Shown here: piece after piece, positions 23,383 to 34,821 of the stretch
Layout: each line of letters begins with the position of its first letter
How positions within the stretch are numbered: the first letter of the stretch is position 1
Origin: Marinicella gelatinilytica
GTDB taxonomy: Bacteria; Pseudomonadota; Gammaproteobacteria; Xanthomonadales; Marinicellaceae
DNA length: 37,033 nt
Reading direction: 5' to 3'
NCBI RefSeq assembly: GCF_026410405.1
Contig: NZ_JAPMLN010000020.1
Span: 1 to 37,033, forward strand
Notes under the pieces: generated by a model
The model's database searches: none
What the model was told of the DNA's origin: nothing
The model's input: the letters and a program-made list of their open reading frames with translations, nothing else
Translations under genes and position numbers: made by a program

Positions 23383-24051
23383 TTACGGCAAAGTAAGCAA
23401 AAAGTTTTTGATGTCGTTGAGTTCATTCATGTCGACACCATGTTGAATCGGATAGTGGTGCCAGTTCACTGTAAAACCCTGGTCTACCAATAATTGATGG
23501 CTTTTGTGACCTAATTGATAGGGAACCACCGGATCATGTTCGCCGTGAGCCATAAAAAATGGCGTGGTTTTGTTGGTCTCAATACCGGATTTATTGAGCA
23601 CCTCGGGAATGGGCAAATAACAACTTAGCGCAATCACGGCAGCTAATTTATGCGGGCCGGTGAGTGCGATATGTAAGGCCATGGCGCCACCTTGTGAGAA
23701 GCCGGCGAGCACAATTTGCTCAGCCTTAAAACCGTGTTTAATTTGCTCAGCTATTAATTTATTGATTTGTTTCGCTGAGGTGGTTATGCCTGCTTCATCC
23801 ACTTGTCGATTAATGTCCATGGCGGTGATGTCGTACCACGCTCGCATGGCCATGCCGCCGTTAATGGTCACCGGTTGCACCGGTGCATGGGGAAATATGA
23901 ATTTAAATGTATGTTTGGGGTTATTAAACTGCGGTACCACCGGCTCAAAGTCATGGCCATCAGCACCCAGGCCATGTAACCATATAATGACGTAATCAGG
24001 ATTGTCGCCGGTGTTGGCAGTGATAAATTCGAGCATGTTAATTGTTGTCAT
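23383..24051 (-). CDS. Carboxylesterase/phospholipase-type alpha/beta hydrolase
   Basis: A 222-residue hydrolase of the small carboxylesterase (EstB, acyl-protein-thioesterase-like) family. The nucleophile serine is in GFSQGGAMA (near 119-127), the acid is the D in HGEHDPVVP, and the histidine is in YPIQHGVDMNEL near the end. WLHGLGADGHDFEPVVP near the N-terminus is the oxyanion segment typical of the family. No signal peptide. It is the first gene of a minus-strand run with birA, the SPOR gene and a glycosyltransferase, and is divergent from lptM. Natural substrate unknown. Confidence 0.92.
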   Translation of the reverse strand: MTTINMLEFITANTGDNPDYVIIWLHGLGADGHDFEPVVPQFNNPKHTFKFIFPHAPVQPVTINGGMAMRAWYDITAMDINRQVDEAGITTSAKQINKLIAEQIKHGFKAEQIVLAGFSQGGAMALHIALTGPHKLAAVIALSCYLPIPEVLNKSGIETNKTTPFFMAHGEHDPVVPYQLGHKSHQLLVDQGFTVNWHHYPIQHGVDMNELNDIKNFLLTLP

Positions 24052-24103
24052 CTTTGGGGATGCGTTCTATTATAGCTTGTGACCATTTAGATGATAGATA
24101 AGC

Positions 24104-24304
24104 ATGATAATTTTCACGAAAAAACACCGATTGAAGTCTAAAACTGTCAGTTACTTTAAGCTGTTGGGCTTATTGTTATTGACAACTGCGTTAAGTGGCT
24201 GTGGCAATAAAGGCGATTTGTACCACCCGCAAGATGAGACAACCAGTCAAACCAATATAAACAGCTTGCATCCGGTCTACCATGAAGCCACGTTATCACT
24301 TTGA
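24104..24304 (+). CDS. lptM: LptM-type small lipoprotein
   Basis: A 66-residue lipoprotein. A positively charged N-terminus and hydrophobic stretch (about 20-30) end in the lipobox LSGC, giving a lipidated C33. The mature start CGNKGDLYHP matches the LptM (YifL) consensus, which in E. coli helps the LptD-LptE lipopolysaccharide translocon form its disulfides. Position immediately before dapF, overlapping it by 23 bases, is the conserved gammaproteobacterial place for this gene. The N-terminus is somewhat long; a later start is not available. Confidence 0.88.
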   Translation: MIIFTKKHRLKSKTVSYFKLLGLLLLTTALSGCGNKGDLYHPQDETTSQTNINSLHPVYHEATLSL

Positions 24305-25073
24305 AAAAATGCACGGTCTAGGCAATGACTTTATGCTGCTGGATGCAGAGTGTCAGGACCAAACACTTACCTTACCACCCACAAAGGAAGCCATTTGTCG
24401 CTGGTCTGATCGCCGCCTGGGTATCGGGTTTGACCAGCTAATTTATTTATATAAGGATAATGGTCAGCAATGTTACCAGTTTTTTAATGCCGATGGCGGT
24501 GCCGCGCAACAATGCGGTAATGGTCAGCGAGCCATTGCTTTGTATCTAAAAAATAAACAACACACCATGCCATTAACCGTTGATGGTGCCGGTGGGAAGG
24601 TGCAGTTAAACCATAAGAGTGACGATCACATTGCCATTACATTGGCGCAGAGTTATCGCCATGAAAAACGTCAGCTTAGTTTAGTGGGAACACCGGTGAC
24701 AGCTTATCTTGTGGATGTTGGTAATCCGCATTGCGTGGTTATGAGTGCTGATATTGAGACAGAACCCCTGAATGAAAAAGCGGCTTTAATCAATGCTTAT
24801 TTCAGTGATGGCGTGAATTTCGAAGTGATGCAGATAATGGCGGACAATCATGTCTGCATTCGTGTTCATGAACGGGGTGTCGGTGAGACTTTGGCCTGCG
24901 GCAGCGGTGCAGCTGCGGTCGCGGTTGTGATGCGACATTATTTTCAGGGAGATCAGAATATCAAGGTGTCGATGCCCGGTGGTGATTTACAGGTTTCACT
25001 GGCTGATGATTGTGATAGAATCACCCTCACTGGACCGGCTCGGTCGGTTTATCAAGGACAAATTTATGACTAA
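24282..25073 (+). CDS. dapF: Diaminopimelate epimerase
   Basis: A 263-residue enzyme interconverting LL- and meso-diaminopimelate for peptidoglycan and lysine synthesis. The two catalytic cysteines are C78 in AAQQCGNGQR and C206 in LACGSGAAA. The N-terminal KMHGLGNDFMLLD is the family signature. The start lies within the lptM gene and the stop overlaps the DUF484 gene by eight bases, so the block is tightly coupled. Confidence 0.97.
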   Translation: MKPRYHFEKMHGLGNDFMLLDAECQDQTLTLPPTKEAICRWSDRRLGIGFDQLIYLYKDNGQQCYQFFNADGGAAQQCGNGQRAIALYLKNKQHTMPLTVDGAGGKVQLNHKSDDHIAITLAQSYRHEKRQLSLVGTPVTAYLVDVGNPHCVVMSADIETEPLNEKAALINAYFSDGVNFEVMQIMADNHVCIRVHERGVGETLACGSGAAAVAVVMRHYFQGDQNIKVSMPGGDLQVSLADDCDRITLTGPARSVYQGQIYD

Positions 25074-25752
25074 TTCAATTTCTAAAAAAGACATTGTGGC
25101 CTACTTGCAAGCTAATCCGACTTTTTTTGCGGAGCATCCGGCTTTATTGCAGGAATTAACCGTGCCTGATGAACAGGGCCAATTACAGCAAATGGCCACT
25201 TTTCAGGCGAGAACACTGCAGCATCAAAATCGGCAACTAAAAAATCAAATGAAACAGCTCATTCATCATGCCAAACTGAATGAAGTTCTGATGAATCGTG
25301 TTTATGAGTTATTGGTGGAGTTGGCTGTCAGTGATAAGCACGATTTTTTACATCGTTTCGTCAATTTTGTGCAGGATCATTTTGCCAGCGATTATTTTAA
25401 ACTGAGTTGTCGAAATGAATTTTTACATGAATTGCCGAGTACGATTTGTGAACCGTTAACCGCTGCTCAGAAAAGCCAATTCACCGTGTTTCAACATCAA
25501 ATAGAGCCTTTGTCAGGACGCTTGCCGCAGTCACAGATTGAAGCCATGTTTGGTGGTCATAAAGATATTCGTTCTGCCATTATTATACCCTTGGGCCCAC
25601 AGGCAACGTATGGTTTAATGGGTTTTGCCAGCTGTGATGAGGAAAAGTTTATGCCCCATTCGGCCAGTGATATTCTGCAAAAATTGGGACACATTGTTAG
25701 TCATTTTTTTGCCGCTGAATGCAATCATGAAACAAGCCAAGCCATGTCTTGA
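25066..25752 (+). CDS. DUF484 family protein
   Basis: A 228-residue DUF484 protein, the homologue of the E. coli yigA position. The family signature is visible near the N-terminus: VAYLQANPTFFAEHPALLQEL, followed by a coiled-coil stretch (LQHQNRQLKNQMKQLIHHAKLN split over residues 53-75) and a GAF-like C-terminal domain. I chose the ATG at 25066 because it gives the family start MTNSISKKDI; longer readings run inside dapF. It overlaps dapF by 8 bases and xerC by 26. The conserved dapF-DUF484-xerC order suggests a shared function, but its role is unknown. Confidence 0.9.
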   Translation: MTNSISKKDIVAYLQANPTFFAEHPALLQELTVPDEQGQLQQMATFQARTLQHQNRQLKNQMKQLIHHAKLNEVLMNRVYELLVELAVSDKHDFLHRFVNFVQDHFASDYFKLSCRNEFLHELPSTICEPLTAAQKSQFTVFQHQIEPLSGRLPQSQIEAMFGGHKDIRSAIIIPLGPQATYGLMGFASCDEEKFMPHSASDILQKLGHIVSHFFAAECNHETSQAMS

Positions 25753-26680
25753 ATCTTACTTAGTCTATTTAGCAGATTTTCGACAATTGTCACCACATTC
25801 TGTGGCTGCGTCACGCCGCGATATAAAAAAATTCATAGCAAGCTTGACGCCCGATTTATCTGCGAATTTAGCAGACGTTAATAGTGATCATGTTCGCAGC
25901 TTTCTTCGACAGCAATCGAGCCAAGGTTTGGCCGCTAAAACTGTGGCCAGGTATCGGTCGAGTTTGGTCAATTTCTTTGATTTTTTGCAACAGGCGCCCA
26001 ATTGCCCGGTCAATAATAACCCCGTGAGTTTGGTGAATGCACCAAAAATAGGGCGCAAGTTACCCGAAGTTTTGGATGTGGATAATGTCTTTAAATTATT
26101 ATCCATTCCTGAAAATACAGCACTGGAGCGTCGGGACAAGGCTTTACTTGAATTGTTTTATTCCTCAGGCCTGCGTTTATCGGAACTCAGTCGATTACAA
26201 TGGTGCGACATTAATATCCCTGAAGGTTTGGTGCGGTTGTTGGGTAAAGGCCAAAAAACCCGAGTGGTGCCGGTGGGTGCAGCGGCGCTTAAGGCGTTGT
26301 TAAACTGGAAAAATGAGTGTCAGGTAATGAACCAAGACAGCATCGATTGGGTGTTTGTGTCTAATCGAGGCAGCCGACTCAAACCGCGCAGTATTCAGGC
26401 ACGGGTCAAATACTGGGCGCAACAACAGGGATTGTGGCAGCGGGTTTATCCGCATTTGTTGCGCCATTCGTTTGCCAGTCATGTGCTTGAATCTTCCGGA
26501 GATCTGCGCGCAGTTCAAGACATGTTGGGTCATGTGGATTTGTCAACCACTCAAATTTATACCCATCTTAATTTTCAGCATCTGGCAGAGGTCTATGATC
26601 GTGCTCACCCACGTGCGCGAAAAGCTTTAAAGGCGATAAAAAGCAACTCAGAGGATGCTGCTGACAAACGGTTTCTTTAA
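25727..26680 (+). CDS. xerC: Tyrosine recombinase XerC
   Basis: A 317-residue site-specific recombinase that, with XerD, resolves chromosome dimers at dif. The full catalytic set is present: R150 (GLRLSELS), K174 (GKG), H243 and R246 (HLLRHSF), H269 (LGHVDLSTTQ) and the nucleophile Y278 (YTHLNF). The N-terminal core-binding domain covers about 1-105. The C-terminal HPRARK phrase is typical of XerC. The start at 25727 is preferred because it gives the family length; a longer reading inside DUF484 would add 34 unrelated residues. It is the last gene of the dapF block. Confidence 0.95.
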   Translation: MKQAKPCLESYLVYLADFRQLSPHSVAASRRDIKKFIASLTPDLSANLADVNSDHVRSFLRQQSSQGLAAKTVARYRSSLVNFFDFLQQAPNCPVNNNPVSLVNAPKIGRKLPEVLDVDNVFKLLSIPENTALERRDKALLELFYSSGLRLSELSRLQWCDINIPEGLVRLLGKGQKTRVVPVGAAALKALLNWKNECQVMNQDSIDWVFVSNRGSRLKPRSIQARVKYWAQQQGLWQRVYPHLLRHSFASHVLESSGDLRAVQDMLGHVDLSTTQIYTHLNFQHLAEVYDRAHPRARKALKAIKSNSEDAADKRFL

Positions 26681-26695
26681 TTTACACTAAAAACG

Positions 26696-26724
26696 TTGCT
26701 TTGCGCAGGTGTAGCCATTATAAT
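26696..26724 (+). promoter_or_regulatory. Strong sigma70-type promoter for the atp operon
   Basis: TTGCTT (26696-26701) and a perfect TATAAT (26719-26724) are separated by 17 bases, 74 bases before atpI. This is the clearest sigma70 promoter in the window and is placed correctly for the ATP synthase operon. Confidence 0.7.
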
Positions 26725-26798
26725 GCACCCGCTTTTAGCAACGGCAATTGTGGCCATCAGATTGAGGTGGTTGTTTGTCTTGAATATGTGAGCCTTTA

Positions 26799-27176
26799 AT
26801 GACCACAGAAATTTCCTGGCAAGAAGTCAAAAAGACGGTTTTTAAAATACCACTGTATCAAATGATGATTGGTGTTTTGACAGCCGTATTTTTTTGGCTA
26901 TTTCAAAGCCAAGCAGCGGCGGTTTCGGCGTTGGCTGGCGCTGCCATCAGTGCCATAGGTTCTTTGACCTTTGCCTTTATTGTGGCTTGGCCGTTTGCGA
27001 AGGATCAGGCCATGGTGGGTAAAATGGCCAAAGGTGAAATCCTAAAATTTATTGTGATTGGTGCCTTGTTTTATTTGGCCGTCACACAGTTTTCGTTCCA
27101 ATTAATGGCATTATTAATTGGATTTATTATCACCCTGTTAGCATTTTGGGTGGCTTTGTTAACCTCTTTTAAGTGA
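26799..27176 (+). CDS. atpI: ATP synthase accessory protein AtpI
   Basis: A 125-residue membrane protein with four predicted helices (about 15-35, 38-58, 78-95, 100-120), the first gene of the operon. AtpI helps assemble the c-ring, probably with the insertase YidC or magnesium handling. It has low sequence conservation, so the call relies on length, membrane plan and position before atpB. Confidence 0.88.
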   Translation: MTTEISWQEVKKTVFKIPLYQMMIGVLTAVFFWLFQSQAAAVSALAGAAISAIGSLTFAFIVAWPFAKDQAMVGKMAKGEILKFIVIGALFYLAVTQFSFQLMALLIGFIITLLAFWVALLTSFK

Positions 27177-27181
27177 GATAA

Positions 27182-28054
<873 letters not shown>

Positions 28055-28073
28055 CTTTAATATTTTTATTTAA

Positions 28074-28370
<297 letters not shown>

Positions 28371-28409
28371 TATTAGCAACCCGCGACAGATAACCTCGGA
28401 GTACAAAAG

Positions 28410-28880
28410 ATGAGCATTAACGCAACATTAATCATTCAAATGCTGGTTTTTTTCGCAGTCATTTGGATCACCATGAAGTACATCTGGCCGGTAATCTTGG
28501 GTGCTATGCAGGAGCGTGAACAGAAGATTGCAGACGGCTTAGCCGCCGGTGATCGTGCTGAGAAAGAATTACAACGCGCTAAAGCCAAAGTCGATACATT
28601 GATTATTGAAGCCAAAGAGCAGGCCGGGCAAATTAAAGACCAGGCCAATCAAGTGGCCAATAAAGTCAAAGACCAAGCTAAAAGCGATGCTTTGGCTGAA
28701 AAAGAACGACAATTGGCGGCAGCGGCAGCGGAAATTGAGCAACAAGCCAACCGCGCCCGCGAACAACTGCGTCAGCAAGTGGCTGCTTTAGCGGTGGCTG
28801 GCACTGAGAAACTAATCAGTAAAGAAGTTGACGCTAAAAAGCACGCCCAATTATTGGATGAATTAATCGCAGAGATTTAA
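28410..28880 (+). CDS. atpF: ATP synthase subunit b
   Basis: A 156-residue peripheral-stalk subunit: one N-terminal membrane helix (about 5-25) followed by a long, alanine-, lysine- and glutamine-rich coiled coil (about 35-130) that dimerises and binds subunit delta. The motif GAMQEREQKIADGL is typical for this position. It ends two bases before atpH. Confidence 0.96.
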   Translation: MSINATLIIQMLVFFAVIWITMKYIWPVILGAMQEREQKIADGLAAGDRAEKELQRAKAKVDTLIIEAKEQAGQIKDQANQVANKVKDQAKSDALAEKERQLAAAAAEIEQQANRAREQLRQQVAALAVAGTEKLISKEVDAKKHAQLLDELIAEI

Positions 28881-28882
28881 TC

Positions 28883-29410
28883 ATGAGTGAGTTGATAACC
28901 CTAGCCAGACCCTATGCCAAAGCGGCCTATGAGTTTGCCAAATCAGTGGATAAAGTAGCTGACTGGCAAAAGCAGTTAGCTGTGGCCGCCGGAATGGCAG
29001 AGCATGACGTTGCGGCAGCTATTTTCAGTGATCCTGATGTAACTGATGCCCAATTAGTCACGCTAATTGCCGGCGATGATAGTGATGAACATTATCAGAA
29101 CTTTATCAAGCTAATGATAGAGAATGACCGTTTGTCTTTATTGCCGGATGTGGCACAACTCTATCAGTATTACTATGAGCAAGATTCAGGCGCCCAGACG
29201 GTGGATGTATATGCAGCTGCCCCCTTATCCGATGACCAGCAACAACGCTTGGTTGAGGCCTTAAGTCGTCGCACCGGAAAGGACATTAGTCTTCACATTG
29301 AGGTTGATGAAACTTTATTGGGTGGCGCCAAAATATACTGCGGTGATTTAGTCATCGATGGCACCTTAAGTGGTAAAATCGAACGGTTAAAAACAGAACT
29401 TTTTAATTAA
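28883..29410 (+). CDS. atpH: ATP synthase subunit delta
   Basis: A 175-residue subunit delta joining the peripheral stalk to the F1 head. The N-terminal helical domain begins ITLARPYAKAAYEFA, as in E. coli AtpH, and the C-terminal part has the DETLLGGAKIYCGDLVIDGTLSGKI signature in two adjacent pieces (near 140-165). Confidence 0.96.
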   Translation: MSELITLARPYAKAAYEFAKSVDKVADWQKQLAVAAGMAEHDVAAAIFSDPDVTDAQLVTLIAGDDSDEHYQNFIKLMIENDRLSLLPDVAQLYQYYYEQDSGAQTVDVYAAAPLSDDQQQRLVEALSRRTGKDISLHIEVDETLLGGAKIYCGDLVIDGTLSGKIERLKTELFN

Positions 29411-29455
29411 TTTTTTTAGCGATAATCGTTAAAAAAGAAGCAACGAGGAGCACCA

Positions 29456-31003
29456 ATGCAAACGACATTGAATCCATCAGAAATTAGTGAACTGATTAAA
29501 GGTCGAATAAAAGACTTTAAGGTTCAATCAGAGGCCCGTACGGAAGGCACCATTGTCAGTGCCCAAGACGGAATTGTACGGATCCACGGCTTAGCCGATG
29601 CCATGCAGGGTGAAATGATTGAATTACCCGGTGACACCTTTGCACTGGCCTTGAATCTGGAAAGAGATTCTGTTGGTGCGGTTATTTTGGGTGATTACGG
29701 TCATATCTCCGAAGGTGATAAAGCCAAGTGTACCGGCCGAATTTTGGAAGTCCCGGTAGGCCCTGAATTATTAGGCCGCGTGGTCGATTCTTTGGGTAAC
29801 CCCATTGATGGTCACGGCCCGATTAAAACCAAGTTGACTTCACCCATTGAAAAGATTGCCCCAGGTGTAATTGACCGTAAATCGGTTGATCAACCGGTAC
29901 AAACCGGATTGAAATCAATCGACGCCATGGTGCCGATCGGACGTGGTCAACGTGAATTAATCATTGGTGACCGTCAAACCGGTAAAACTGCTGTTGCTGT
30001 TGACGCCATTATTAATCAAAAAGGCACCGGTGTTGTGTGTATTTATGTGGCGATTGGTCAGAAACGTTCTTCTGTCGCTTCTTTGGTTCGTAAATTGGAA
30101 GAGCACGGCGCCATGGAACACACCATTGTTGTTGCCGCCACTGCTTCTGATTCAGCAGCCATGCAATACATAGCCCCTTACGCGGGTTGTGCCATGGGTG
30201 AGTATTACTTAGACCGTGGTGAAGATGCCTTAATTACTTATGATGATTTGACCAAACAAGCTTGGGCTTATCGTCAGATTTCATTGTTGTTAAAACGTCC
30301 GCCGGGTCGTGAAGCTTATCCGGGTGATGTTTTTTACTTGCATTCACGTTTATTGGAACGTGCTGCTCGCGTTAACGCTGATTATGTTGAACGTTTTACA
30401 GACGGTAAAGTCAAAGGTAAAACCGGCTCTTTGACGGCATTACCGATTATTGAAACCCAAGCTGGTGACGTTTCTGCCTTTATTCCAACCAACGTAATTT
30501 CGATTACTGATGGTCAGATTTTCTTAGGCACTGACTTGTTTAACTCAGGTATTCGACCTGCGATTGATGCCGGTTTATCGGTATCTCGTGTGGGTGGTGC
30601 TGCGCAAACCAAAATCATTAAGAAGTTAGGTGGTGGTGTGCGTTTGGCCTTGGCTCAATACCGTGAATTGGCTGCTTTTGCGCAGTTTGCATCTGATCTC
30701 GATGAAACCACACGTTCGCAATTAGAACGAGGCCAACGGGTGACGGAACTGATGAAACAAAAACAATATTCACCCATGAATGTGGCTGAAATGGCTGTTT
30801 CATTGTATGCCGTGGATCGTGGCTTTATGGACAAAGTCGCTATGGATAAAATCATCGACTTTGAACAGGCTTTGATTGCGCACATGAACAATACCCAAGA
30901 AGATTTGATGAAACAAATCAACGAAACCGGTGATTTCAATGACGCCATTGAAAATAAATTAAAAGCCGGTGTTGAAGACTTTATCAAAACAGGCAGTTAT
31001 TAA
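29456..31003 (+). CDS. atpA: ATP synthase subunit alpha
   Basis: A 515-residue non-catalytic nucleotide-binding subunit of F1. The Walker A motif is GDRQTGKT (171-178), followed by AVDAIINQK, and the family signature [17 protein letters not shown] lies near 365-381. Length and spacing are normal. GAGGAGC precedes the start. Confidence 0.98.
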   Translation: MQTTLNPSEISELIKGRIKDFKVQSEARTEGTIVSAQDGIVRIHGLADAMQGEMIELPGDTFALALNLERDSVGAVILGDYGHISEGDKAKCTGRILEVPVGPELLGRVVDSLGNPIDGHGPIKTKLTSPIEKIAPGVIDRKSVDQPVQTGLKSIDAMVPIGRGQRELIIGDRQTGKTAVAVDAIINQKGTGVVCIYVAIGQKRSSVASLVRKLEEHGAMEHTIVVAATASDSAAMQYIAPYAGCAMGEYYLDRGEDALITYDDLTKQAWAYRQISLLLKRPPGREAYPGDVFYLHSRLLERAARVNADYVERFTDGKVKGKTGSLTALPIIETQAGDVSAFIPTNVISITDGQIFLGTDLFNSGIRPAIDAGLSVSRVGGAAQTKIIKKLGGGVRLALAQYRELAAFAQFASDLDETTRSQLERGQRVTELMKQKQYSPMNVAEMAVSLYAVDRGFMDKVAMDKIIDFEQALIAHMNNTQEDLMKQINETGDFNDAIENKLKAGVEDFIKTGSY

Positions 31004-31026
31004 AGTAAACCTTTTAGGTAATTAAT

Positions 31027-31887
31027 ATGGCAGTTGGCAGAGAAATTGTAACCAAAATCAAAAGCGTTCAGTCCACCCGTAAGGTGACCACCGCTTTAGA
31101 AATGGTGTCGGCGAGTAAAATTAAAAAAGCCCAAGAGCAAATGGAAGCATCACGTCCTTATGTTGGTAAGATAAAGGAAATGATTAACCATTTGGCCCAG
31201 GCTTCGCCTGAATACAAGCATCCCTTTATGCAAGATCAAGAAGCTGATCGTGTCGGTTATATCATTATCTCAACCGATCGTGGCTTATGTGGCGGTTTAA
31301 ATGCAAACCTGTTTAAAAAAGCCGTTATCAACATGCGCGATTGGGAAACCAAAGGCAAAAAAATTGATGTGGTCACGGTGGGCAATAAGGCCACTTCCAT
31401 GTTCAAAAACAGCAGCGTTAATTTACAGGCTAATATTTCATCTTTGGGCGACAACCCGAAGCTGACGGAATTAATCGGTGTGGTTAAAGTCATGTTAGAC
31501 GCATTTATGGACGGCAAAGTCAGCCAAGTCTATTTAGTTTACAACGACTTTATTAATACCATGACGCAACAGGCCACAGTAGAACAATTACTGCCGTTAC
31601 CTGCCGGTGAAGAAACCATCGCCCGTAATAATTGGGATTACCTGTATGAGCCCGATGCCAAAGAGGTTTTGGATAATCTCATGACCCGATACATTGAATC
31701 ATTGGTTTATCAAGGGGTTTTGGAAAATCTGGCTTCTGAGCATGCCGCCCGCATGGTGGCGATGAAATCAGCCACAGATAATGCCAGTGATTTAATTAAA
31801 GATCTGCAGTTGGTTTACAACAAAGCCAGACAAGCAGCCATTACACAAGAAATTTCAGAAATTGTCAGCGGTGCAGCCGCAGTATAG
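31027..31887 (+). CDS. atpG: ATP synthase subunit gamma
   Basis: A 286-residue rotor subunit, made of N- and C-terminal helices that form the central coiled-coil axle and a Rossmann-like middle domain. The N-terminal [19 protein letters not shown] and the C-terminal [18 protein letters not shown] signatures are both present; [16 protein letters not shown] marks the middle domain. Confidence 0.97.
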   Translation: MAVGREIVTKIKSVQSTRKVTTALEMVSASKIKKAQEQMEASRPYVGKIKEMINHLAQASPEYKHPFMQDQEADRVGYIIISTDRGLCGGLNANLFKKAVINMRDWETKGKKIDVVTVGNKATSMFKNSSVNLQANISSLGDNPKLTELIGVVKVMLDAFMDGKVSQVYLVYNDFINTMTQQATVEQLLPLPAGEETIARNNWDYLYEPDAKEVLDNLMTRYIESLVYQGVLENLASEHAARMVAMKSATDNASDLIKDLQLVYNKARQAAITQEISEIVSGAAAV

Positions 31888-33291
<1,404 letters not shown>

Positions 33292-33301
33292 GGATAATTT
33301 G

Positions 33302-33724
33302 ATGTCAACCATAAAATGTGAGATTGTCAGTGCCGAAAATGCCATATACTCCGGTGATGTAGCGATGGTGATTGCCAGCGGTGTATCCGGCGAACTCGGC
33401 ATCGCACCACGTCACACGCCCCTGATAACCCAGTTAAAACCGGGGCAAGTCAGAGTGCACTTAAGTGATGGCAGTGAGCAGGAGTTTTATGTATCCGGAG
33501 GTATCTTAGAAGTGCAACCGCACTTAGTATCGGTGTTAGCCGATACCGCCATCCGAGCCAAAGACATCGACGAAGCGGCAGCCATTAAAGCCAAAGAAGA
33601 GGCTGAAAACCTGTTACAAGACAGCAACAAGCAATACGATTTAGCGCAGGTTCAAGCTGACCTGGCACAAGCTGTCGCACAAATCCAGGCCATCAGCCGC
33701 CTCAAGAAAAAGCTCAAAAGATAA
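33302..33724 (+). CDS. atpC: ATP synthase subunit epsilon
   Basis: A 140-residue rotor subunit that also inhibits ATP hydrolysis. The N-terminal beta-sandwich starts STIKCEIVSAENAIYSGD and has GELGIAPRHTPLITQLKPG. The helical hairpin at the C-terminus covers about 90-138. I use the ATG at 33302 rather than the TTG immediately before it because GAGGAT is correctly spaced. It is the last gene of the operon. Confidence 0.97.
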   Translation: MSTIKCEIVSAENAIYSGDVAMVIASGVSGELGIAPRHTPLITQLKPGQVRVHLSDGSEQEFYVSGGILEVQPHLVSVLADTAIRAKDIDEAAAIKAKEEAENLLQDSNKQYDLAQVQADLAQAVAQIQAISRLKKKLKR

Positions 33725-33741
33725 ACCCTGTGAACTAAATC

Positions 33742-33773
33742 AAAAAAAACCGGTATTAATTACCGGTTTTTTT
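33742..33773 (+). terminator. Rho-independent terminator of the atp operon
   Basis: A perfect ACCGGTA / TACCGGT stem (33749-33755 with 33761-33767) around a TTAAT loop is extended by A8 on the left and T7 on the right. It lies 18 bases after the atpC stop and would work in either direction. Confidence 0.92.
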
Positions 33774-33795
33774 GTGGCTAATAAATATGGAGAGG

Positions 33796-33932
33796 TTTAT
33801 CTTTTGAGCACCGAGCGAAGCCGAGGTGTCTCCTGACGTTGAGTAATTATCAAAAAACATTCTCCCCAAAAGTTCAGAACACATTCTTAAATCCATCAGT
33901 ATTCCAAAATCTCGTACCGGCTTTTTAGTGCC
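33796..33932. repeat. Non-coding repeat unit, copy 1
   Basis: A 137-base unit that opens with TTTATCTTTTGAGCACCGAG, contains GCGAAGCCGAGGTGTCTCC, a TTCAGAAC...CATTCTTAAATC core and ends in a T-rich TAGTGCC. The same order of blocks recurs at 33963 and 34371. No protein can be read through it. It starts 23 bases after the atp terminator. Together with the units below it fills the 868-base gap between atpC and the next gene. Confidence 0.75.
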
Positions 33933-33962
33933 TTAAATTATTTATGGAAATATTTAATTGGG

Positions 33963-34146
33963 TTTATCTTTTGAGCACCGAGCGAAGCCGACGCCGCCAA
34001 GGATGGTGGTGTTAGAATCGAGACTGGATCAGAGATCGAGGTGTCTCCTTACGTTACGTTGTTGTTGAAAAAAACTCACACCAAAAATTCAGAACATATT
34101 CTTAAATCAATCAGAATTCCTAAATATGACTCCTGCTTTTTTGTGC
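33963..34146. repeat. Non-coding repeat unit, copy 2, with 48-base insert
   Basis: A second copy of the unit. It repeats TTTATCTTTTGAGCACCGAG and GCGAAGCCGA exactly, then carries about 48 extra bases before GGTGTCTCC, and continues with TTCAGAACATATTCTTAAAT and a terminal TTTTTTTGTGC. Copy 2 starts 167 bases after copy 1. Confidence 0.75.
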
Positions 34147-34165
34147 ACTCAAGTCTACTGTATTT

Positions 34166-34368
34166 ACCCGTGGTGCATTTGGAAGAAACCAAAACAAATG
34201 TTGTCATATCGACCGAGCGAAGCGAGTGGAGATATCTCCCAAAGTTTAAAATTCTGGCTAAATTGAGGAGATTCCTCCATGCGCTTCGCTTAGTCGGAAT
34301 GACGAGTCGTCTGTTTGGTTATTAAATCAAGTTTATTTACCATTTATCGCTCCAAATGCACCACGGGT
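34166..34368. repeat. 203-base element bounded by 17-base perfect inverted repeats
   Basis: ACCCGTGGTGCATTTGG (34166-34182) is exactly complementary to CCAAATGCACCACGGGT (34352-34368). The two arms enclose the GTCAT-type palindrome at 34203-34303. The arrangement looks like one folded element, or an element inserted within another. No coding sequence of its own is convincing. Confidence 0.7.
34203..34303. repeat. GTCAT...ATGAC palindromic repeat (GAGCGAAGCG family)
   Basis: The left end, GTCATATCGACCGAGCGAAG and on to GGAGATATCTCC, mirrors the right end, which reads on the other strand GTCATTCCGACTAAGCGAAG and on to GGAGGAATCTCC. It belongs to the widespread type of intergenic repeat with the core GAGCGAAGCG. 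The neighbouring units at 33796 and 33963 carry one half of the same core, so they may be half-elements of the same family. Confidence 0.75.
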
Positions 34369-34370
34369 GT

Positions 34371-34508
34371 ATTTATATTTTTATACCGAGCTCCGACTCG
34401 GTATCTCCTGACGGTAAGTTGTTAATGAAAAATATTTCCATCAATAATTCAGAAATTATACTTGAATCCATCGGTGTTCCTGAACCTTGCTAGCGGTTTA
34501 TTTGTGCC
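34371..34508. repeat. Non-coding repeat unit, diverged copy
   Basis: A diverged copy of the units at 33796 and 33963. The start is replaced by an 8-bp hairpin (34383-34390 with 34397-34404), then GTATCTCCTGACGG, an ATTCAGAAATTATACTTGAA core, an ATCGGTGTTCCTGAA block and a final TTTGTGCC. The order and spacing of blocks match copies 1 and 2. Confidence 0.6.
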
Positions 34509-34592
34509 AAAAATACTTGATAAAAAATAATAAATTATGGCATCGAAACGATGAATAACAAATAATTAAAGACCAAAAATAAGGTATTAAAA

Positions 34593-34781
34593 ATGCATAA
34601 ATTTATAATCGGCGTTATCATGGGAATTATTATTACAGCTTTTTTCTATATAGCGGTGATGATTGATTCATCCACGGTCAAACTCCCTTTCACCATCATG
34701 GCTGTTTTGATTGCCTTGGTTGCAGTCACTATTTACTTGGCCTATCGATTTTACAAACAAGATTTAAGCAATAAATCCTGA
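34593..34781 (+). CDS. Small membrane protein with two helices
   Basis: A 62-residue protein with two hydrophobic segments (about 4-24 and 31-52) and a short basic, polar tail (YRFYKQDLSNKS). AAGGT precedes the start. No family recognised. It lies just after the repeat array and 40 bases before the acetyltransferase gene on the same strand, possibly in one transcript. Confidence 0.65.
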   Translation: MHKFIIGVIMGIIITAFFYIAVMIDSSTVKLPFTIMAVLIALVAVTIYLAYRFYKQDLSNKS

Positions 34782-34821
34782 GGATTGGTTGTAAGAAAGT
34801 CATCAGCGTTGTCAATGATTA

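Noticed and set aside
25625-25726. Longer N-terminus for xerC
   Set aside because: The extra 34 codons lie inside DUF484 in another frame, do not resemble the family, and the ATG at 25727 gives the expected length.
34041-34325. Plus-strand 94-codon open frame in the repeat array
   Set aside because: It runs through two repeat units and the GTCAT-type palindrome; the translated ERSEWR/LRLVGMTS phrases are the usual by-product of this repeat family, and there is no ribosome site.
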